NCBI GenBank assembly: GCA_017380355.1
Contig: JAFOED010000031.1
Coordinates: forward strand, 1 to 10,797
Reading direction: 5' to 3'
DNA: 10,797 nucleotides
Source of the DNA: Ruminococcus sp.
GTDB taxonomy: Bacteria > Bacillota > Clostridia > Oscillospirales > Acutalibacteraceae
The translations under genes were made by a program, and so were the position numbers. This document shows positions 6,776 to 10,797 of the stretch, one piece after another. Numbering within the stretch: the stretch's first letter is position 1; every line of letters begins with the position of its first letter. The notes under the pieces are model-generated. The model did no database searches and had not been told where the DNA came from. It saw nothing but the letters and a program-made list of their open reading frames with translations.

Positions 6776-6793
6776 TGTTGACTTATCAACATC
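6774..6793. promoter_or_regulatory. Probable operator of the reductase/aconitase X operon
   Basis: A perfect 8-bp inverted repeat, GATGTTGA-CTTA-TCAACATC. It covers the -35 box (6778-6783) and the start of the spacer, where a bound repressor would block RNA polymerase. No T run follows, so it is not a good terminator for tatD. No matching regulator gene is in the window. Confidence 0.65.
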
Positions 6794-6806
6794 TATACAT
6801 TATAAT
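6778..6806 (+). promoter_or_regulatory. Promoter of the reductase/aconitase X operon
   Basis: Near-consensus TTGACT (6778-6783), exactly 17 bases, TATAAT (6801-6806). Just downstream is TAATTA-GAG-TAATTA (6803-6817), a second symmetric motif over the start-site area. Confidence 0.85.
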
Positions 6807-6839
6807 TAGAGTAATTAATCACACAAAGGAGTGTAGAAT

Positions 6840-8900
6840 ATGAACGAAAAGTACAACGCGTTGTTTACGCCTTGGAAAATCGGCAACGTTGAAATCAAAA
6901 ACAGAATCGTTATGTGCCCTATGGGTGGTACATCACTTTTCGGTTGGTTTGAGCTTACTGGATGCCACTTTGACAAGGAAGCTGCACAGCTTTTCTTAGA
7001 GCGTGCGAATAACAACGTCGGTCTTATTATTCCGGGTATCGCACCGCTTAGAGATACATTCTGGGGTAAGTGGCTGTGGCAGAATCCTAAGATGTTTGAG
7101 GAGCTTAAGGTCTTTATGGACGAAATTCATAAGACTGGTGCTAAGCTCTTTATCCAGCTTACTGCAGGTATGGGCAGAAGTTGGGCGATTACTGAGCTTG
7201 TCGCACCACTTCATAAGAATAAATTCACACGAACACTTATTAAACCTATTATAGATACTTCTCACGAGCTTGCCAGTCCTTCTCCTCAGAAGTCACGCTG
7301 GGCTCACGACATCGAGTGCCCTCAGATGACCAAAGAGCAGATAGAGGAGATTATCGAAGCTTTCGCAAAAACAGCGAAGCTGTGCAAAGACGCAGGTGTC
7401 GATGGTGTTGAAGTTCACGCTGTGCACGAGGGTTACCTCCTAGACCAGTTCTCTATTGAGTTTTTCAACAAGCGTGACGATGAGTACGGCGGAAGCTTTG
7501 AGAACCGTTATCGTTTCGCTAAAGAAGTTGTAGAAGCAATCAAAGAGTCTTGTGGCGATGACTTCCCTGTATCACTTCGTTACTCTGTTGAGTCTAAGAT
7601 GAAGGACTTCTGTGTCGGAGCTATGCCTGATGAGGACTACGTAGAAGTCGGCAGAAATATGGAAGAATCCGAAAAAGCTGCGAAGTATCTGCAGGATGCA
7701 GGCTACGATATGCTTAACGCTGATAATGGTACATACGACAGCTGGTACTGGGCACATCCGCCAATGTATATGCCTGAAAACTGTAATTTAAAGAGCGTTG
7801 CTCACATAAAGAAATTCGTTGATATTCCAGTTGTATGTGCAGGCCGTATGGATATGGAAACCGGCGCAAAAGCTGTAGAAAACGGCGAAATCGACGCTGT
7901 CGGTGTAGCTAGACAGTTCCTCGTTGACCCACAGTGGATTACAAAGATGATTGAGGACAGAATGGAAGAAATCAAGCCTTGTATCTGCTGTCACGCAGGA
8001 TGCTTTAACTTCTCATCATCAAAGGGTCACGCAAATACTCAGGACCTCAAGGACACTATGGGGCTTTCCCGTTGTGCGCTTAACCCTCTTACTATGCAGT
8101 CGAAAAAGTACAAGGTTGTACCTGCAAAGAAGAGCAAGAAAATCGCTGTTATCGGCGGCGGTATCGGCGGTATGGAAGCTGCAATTCTGTGTGCAAAGCG
8201 TGGTCATAAAGTCACACTCTTTGAGAAGACAGATAAATTAGGCGGTGTGTTTATCGCCGCTTCTGCTCCTTCATTCAAAGAAAAGGACAGAGACTTAATC
8301 AAGTGGTATATCCGCGAGCTTAACTCACTCCCGATTGACGTTAAAATGAATACTGAAGTCAAGGACGTAAAGGAACTTGACGCTGACGAAATCATCGTTG
8401 CAACCGGTGCAAAAGCGAAGAATATCCCTATCAAGGGTGTAGAAAAATCTATAGAAGCGGTTGACTTCTTACTCGACAACTCTAAAGTAGGCGAAAAGGT
8501 TGTCGTTGTTGGTGGAGGCTTAACAGGTTGCGAAATCGCGTATGAGCTCTACTTACAGGGCAAAAAGCCAACTATCGTTGAAATGCTCGATGACCTTGTA
8601 ACAACACCGGGTATCTGTTTAGCAAACACAAGCTACCTCAGAGACTTCTTCACAACTAACAAGGTGCCTGTGCACTTAGAAACATCTCTTAGTGAGATTT
8701 TAGACGACGGCGTTATCGTTAAGGATAAAGATGGCAAAACTTTTAAAATCGACGCTGATTCTGTCATTATGTCAGTAGGTTATAATCCTGCTCCACTCAC
8801 TAAAAAAGGCAGACACGTTCACGTTATCGGCGACGCTAACGAAGTTGGCAACTTACGTACTGTTATCTGGGGTGCGTGGGATGCTTGTATGAAACTGTAA
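6840..8900 (+). CDS. OYE-type enoate / 2,4-dienoyl-CoA reductase-like flavoenzyme (BaiCD/FadH family)
   Basis: A 686-aa three-part flavoprotein expected to reduce a carbon-carbon double bond using NAD(P)H, with electrons passing FAD, 4Fe-4S, FMN. Residues 1 to about 370 form the Old Yellow Enzyme TIM barrel: NRIVMCPMGG, the active-site pair H193-A-V-H196 in HAVHEGYLLDQF, DEYGGSFENRYRF, and a C-terminal phosphate-binding stretch around CAGRMD and VGVARQFL. The cluster cysteines are C381, C384, C388 and C412. A FAD-binding Rossmann fold starts at 438 (IGGGIGGMEA) and a nested NAD(P) fold at 558 (GGGLTGCEIA). The protein ends with the usual GD...A FAD contact. The length fits the family (about 640-690). 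The last cluster cysteine is 23 residues from the third, where FadH has 11. It is the first gene of the operon, with AAAGGAG before ATG 6840. The substrate is unknown; the aconitase X genes behind it suggest an enoate made by dehydration. Confidence 0.9.
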   Translation: MNEKYNALFTPWKIGNVEIKNRIVMCPMGGTSLFGWFELTGCHFDKEAAQLFLERANNNVGLIIPGIAPLRDTFWGKWLWQNPKMFEELKVFMDEIHKTGAKLFIQLTAGMGRSWAITELVAPLHKNKFTRTLIKPIIDTSHELASPSPQKSRWAHDIECPQMTKEQIEEIIEAFAKTAKLCKDAGVDGVEVHAVHEGYLLDQFSIEFFNKRDDEYGGSFENRYRFAKEVVEAIKESCGDDFPVSLRYSVESKMKDFCVGAMPDEDYVEVGRNMEESEKAAKYLQDAGYDMLNADNGTYDSWYWAHPPMYMPENCNLKSVAHIKKFVDIPVVCAGRMDMETGAKAVENGEIDAVGVARQFLVDPQWITKMIEDRMEEIKPCICCHAGCFNFSSSKGHANTQDLKDTMGLSRCALNPLTMQSKKYKVVPAKKSKKIAVIGGGIGGMEAAILCAKRGHKVTLFEKTDKLGGVFIAASAPSFKEKDRDLIKWYIRELNSLPIDVKMNTEVKDVKELDADEIIVATGAKAKNIPIKGVEKSIEAVDFLLDNSKVGEKVVVVGGGLTGCEIAYELYLQGKKPTIVEMLDDLVTTPGICLANTSYLRDFFTTNKVPVHLETSLSEILDDGVIVKDKDGKTFKIDADSVIMSVGYNPAPLTKKGRHVHVIGDANEVGNLRTVIWGAWDACMKL

Positions 8901-8912
8901 AGGAGAAACGCT

Positions 8913-10187
8913 ATGATTTTAACTGAAAAACAACAGCAGATTTTAGATGGCAAACAAGGCGAAGTTATGGCAAAGGTTATGAAAACCCTTGTTATGTATG
9001 GCGAAGCTTTCGGTGCCGAGAAAATGATAGAAGTAACAGGTAAACACAACCACCTCGTTACATCATTCGGTCTTAAGATGATTACTCCTGTGTACGAGCT
9101 TATGGATCAGCTCATTGAAGCAGGTGCTGTGTCAGGCCAGACATTTTCTGTTGACCCTAGACCACTCGATAAAAACGTTCCTGCAAACTTCCTGCAGAAT
9201 CTTATTTTCAACAAGTTTATGTACTCAAAGCAGGATTTCTATGAAGGTCAGCTTAATAGTTTAGGCCTTATGGATAAAGACGCGTTTACTTGTACTTGTT
9301 ATATGGACGAAGTAGGTAACAAACCACAAAAAGGCGATATTTTATCTTGGGCGGAGAGCTCAGCCGTAGTTTACGCTAACTCGGTTTTAGGTGCTCGTTG
9401 TAACCGTAACTCAGGTATTATGGACATTATGGGTTCAATCGCAGGCTGTGTGCCATACTTCGGTCTTTTAACTGACGAAGGCAGAAAAGCTTCCTGGGTT
9501 GTAAGAATCGAAACAACAAAGAAGCCTGAAGCTCAGCTTTTAGGTTCTGCTATCGGTATGAAAGTTATGGAAGATGTTCCGTACGTTGTTGGTCTTGATA
9601 AGTGGATTGGTGATGAGCTTACAGACTCTGCTTGTACATACTTAAAAGACTTCGGTGCAGCTACTGCTTCTAATGGTGCTGTCGGTTTATATCACATCGA
9701 CAACCTCACTCCTGAAGCAAAAGAACAGGGCAAAGACCTCATCTTAGAAGGTGCTAAAGAGTACGTTATTACAGACGAAGAACTCGAGAGAGTTAAGAAC
9801 AACTACCCTGTTATCTGGAAAGATAAAAACGCTAAGCCTAAACTCTGTTTCATGGGTTGCCCTCATATGAGCTTACAGCAGTTAAAGGACTGGACCGATA
9901 AGGTAGAAAAAGGACTCAAAGAGTCTGGCAACAAAAAGGTTGTTATCCCTACAGTCTTTACTGCAGCTCCAAAAGTATTAGAGGAGTTCAACAAAACTGA
10001 GTACGCACAGCGCTTAAAGAACACAGGCGTTATCACTTCTTACATCTGTCCGCTGATGTATATGAATAACCCTCTGTGTGCTAAGATGCCTGTTATCACA
10101 TCATCTAACAAACTCAGAACATACACAACATCGCGTTATTACACCGACGACGAGATTTTAGTCGAGATTACAAAAGGAGGGAACTAA
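8913..10187 (+). CDS. Aconitase X catalytic (large) subunit
   Basis: A 424-aa member of the aconitase X large-subunit family (DUF521, COG1679), Fe-S-dependent hydro-lyases. Characterised relatives dehydrate cis-3-hydroxy-L-proline (bacterial) or mevalonate 5-phosphate (archaeal). Family marks: YGEAFGAEKMIEVTGKHN near the N-terminus, the FTCTCYMDEVGNKPQKGD segment, WAESSAVVYANSVLGARCNR with C163, GCPHMS with C316, and ICPLMY with C379. C163, C316 and C379 occupy plausible cluster-ligand positions (by motif memory, not alignment). The gene starts 12 bases after the reductase with AAAGGAG, and the small subunit follows after 2 bases, so the three are co-transcribed. The two-gene arrangement corresponds to the split form of the enzyme. 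The substrate cannot be deduced from sequence alone. Confidence 0.9.
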   Translation: MILTEKQQQILDGKQGEVMAKVMKTLVMYGEAFGAEKMIEVTGKHNHLVTSFGLKMITPVYELMDQLIEAGAVSGQTFSVDPRPLDKNVPANFLQNLIFNKFMYSKQDFYEGQLNSLGLMDKDAFTCTCYMDEVGNKPQKGDILSWAESSAVVYANSVLGARCNRNSGIMDIMGSIAGCVPYFGLLTDEGRKASWVVRIETTKKPEAQLLGSAIGMKVMEDVPYVVGLDKWIGDELTDSACTYLKDFGAATASNGAVGLYHIDNLTPEAKEQGKDLILEGAKEYVITDEELERVKNNYPVIWKDKNAKPKLCFMGCPHMSLQQLKDWTDKVEKGLKESGNKKVVIPTVFTAAPKVLEEFNKTEYAQRLKNTGVITSYICPLMYMNNPLCAKMPVITSSNKLRTYTTSRYYTDDEILVEITKGGN

Positions 10188-10189
10188 AG

Positions 10190-10633
10190 ATGAAAGAATT
10201 TAAAGGCAGAGTAGTTACTCCGGGTACTTGTAGTGCAAAAGCAGTTGTAACAAAGCAGGGCTTTAATACGCTTGCTTCCCTTCAGAAAGCTCTTCAGTTC
10301 GGTGACAAAAAGGCGACTTGTAACGACCAGAACAACACAGACATCTACGGTGAGCCACTGTGCGGAAACGCTTTAGTTTTACCACAGACAATCGGTTCTA
10401 CAACAGGCGGTATGGTGCTTTACTGTGCGTGCGCTATGAAGCGTCAGCCTGCGTGTATGCTGTTTACAAACCACATCGACTCTTTAGCGTGTGCAGGAGC
10501 TGTGCTCGCTGACGTGTGGCTTCCTGACATCACAATGCCGGTTATTGACAACCTCGGCGACGAGTTCTTGGAATACGTCAAAACTGGTATGCAGATTACA
10601 GTAAAAGAAGACGGCGTTGTAGTCGTTGAATAA
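10190..10633 (+). CDS. Aconitase X swivel (small) subunit
   Basis: A 147-aa protein of the aconitase X small-subunit family (DUF126, COG1786). Its swivelling domain completes the active site of the large subunit. Marks: an N-terminal KGRVVTPGTCSAKAVV strand pair, a GEPLCGNALVLPQTIGSTTGG core with S70 at the family's conserved serine position, and a C-terminal ITVKEDGVVVVE. The length is close to the usual 130-140 aa. ATG 10190 lies 2 bases after the large-subunit stop, and the ribosome binding site AAAGGAGGGAAC is embedded in the large-subunit 3' end, implying coupled translation. It is notably cysteine-rich for this family, with seven cysteines (14, 44, 58, 79, 81, 89, 101). It is the last gene of the operon. 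Confidence 0.9.
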   Translation: MKEFKGRVVTPGTCSAKAVVTKQGFNTLASLQKALQFGDKKATCNDQNNTDIYGEPLCGNALVLPQTIGSTTGGMVLYCACAMKRQPACMLFTNHIDSLACAGAVLADVWLPDITMPVIDNLGDEFLEYVKTGMQITVKEDGVVVVE

Positions 10634-10640
10634 AACAAAA

Positions 10641-10664
10641 AAACAACCCCTGTCGTAAGGGCGG
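10641..10664 (-). terminator. Possible minus-strand terminator
   Basis: Read on the minus strand, a short CCCT-TACGAC-AGGG hairpin is followed within three bases by a run of T (plus-strand A run at 10637-10643). The stem is only 4 bp, so this is weak. It would terminate a transcript entering from the right edge. Confidence 0.3.
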
Positions 10665-10675
10665 CGCAATGTAGT

Positions 10676-10694
10676 GATTTAATAGCCTTAAATC
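10676..10694. terminator. AT-rich hairpin after the aconitase X operon
   Basis: A perfect 7-bp inverted repeat GATTTAA-TAGCC-TTAAATC, 43 bases after the small-subunit stop, with CTTTT about five bases further on. It could be a weak terminator for the operon or part of a larger folded element to the right. Confidence 0.35.
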
Positions 10695-10695
10695 A

Positions 10696-10781
10696 ATTCT
10701 TTTGTCGAATGACTGTGTTAAAGCACTCGAAATACGACAGTATTTCATCGTGCTTACGCCTTGTCCTTCACGCAAAAGAAT
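10696..10781. other. Nested inverted-repeat structure, candidate structured RNA
   Basis: An outer perfect 9-bp pairing, ATTCTTTTG (10696-10704) with CAAAAGAAT (10773-10781), encloses an inner hairpin. The inner hairpin has AAGCAC (10721-10726) with GTGCTT (10750-10755), then GAAATAC (10729-10735) with GTATTTC (10740-10746) around GACA. No convincing coding frame covers it. The strand is undetermined and the element may continue past the window edge. Confidence 0.4.
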
Positions 10782-10797
10782 AAGATTTCAGGTGCTA

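Noticed and set aside
10484..10669. Minus-strand 61-64-codon frames over the aconitase X small-subunit 3' end
   Set aside because: Antisense shadows of a well-supported gene, with no ribosome binding site or recognisable domain.
10754..10797. 3' end of a minus-strand gene entering from the right (a 13-codon open frame ending in TAA)
   Set aside because: Too short to support a coding call. It is noted only because a hairpin follows the stop on that strand.

Overview
The window looks like chromosomal DNA from a Gram-positive, low-to-medium GC anaerobe of the Clostridia, plausibly a gut Oscillospiraceae/Ruminococcaceae-type organism. The grounds are GGAGG-type ribosome binding sites, consensus -35/-10 promoters with extended -10 (TGCTATAAT), a clostridial large serine recombinase, a fluoride riboswitch, and a flavin/Fe-S enoate reductase beside a two-subunit aconitase X. 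The species cannot be named from the sequence.

Left part (1-3752): the 3' part of a large serine recombinase gene (mobile-element integrase; its catalytic serine lies off the left edge) runs to 1417. It is followed by two small gene units. Unit one is promoter copy P1, a 130-aa four-helix membrane protein and 3' module T1. Unit two is promoter copy P2, its own promoter, a fluoride riboswitch with an intrinsic terminator, a 392-aa cation/proton antiporter and 3' module T2. P1/P2 are 58-bp direct repeats (55/58 identical). T1/T2 are about 170-180-bp related intergenic modules: a palindrome, paired TTTAACGAT words, a G-rich block and a bidirectional terminator-like hairpin whose stem is conserved while its loop has diverged. 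This modular, repeat-bounded layout beside a recombinase is the most unusual structural feature seen.

Centre (3753-6775): an initiator tRNA-fMet gene on the minus strand diverges from metG (methionyl-tRNA synthetase), so the enzyme and one of its tRNA substrates share a 180-bp intergenic region. metG is followed by a strong terminator and a TatD-family metal-dependent hydrolase.

Right part (6776-10797): a well-defined promoter overlapped by a perfect 8-bp inverted repeat (probable operator) drives a three-gene operon. It encodes a 686-aa Old Yellow Enzyme/4Fe-4S/FAD reductase (BaiCD/FadH type), the aconitase X large subunit and the aconitase X small subunit. Together these suggest a dehydratase plus enoate-reductase pathway (hydroxy acid to unsaturated acid to saturated acid) on an unidentified substrate. 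The last 160 bases hold no convincing gene but have several nested inverted repeats, possibly a structured RNA or the 3' end of a minus-strand unit continuing off the window.
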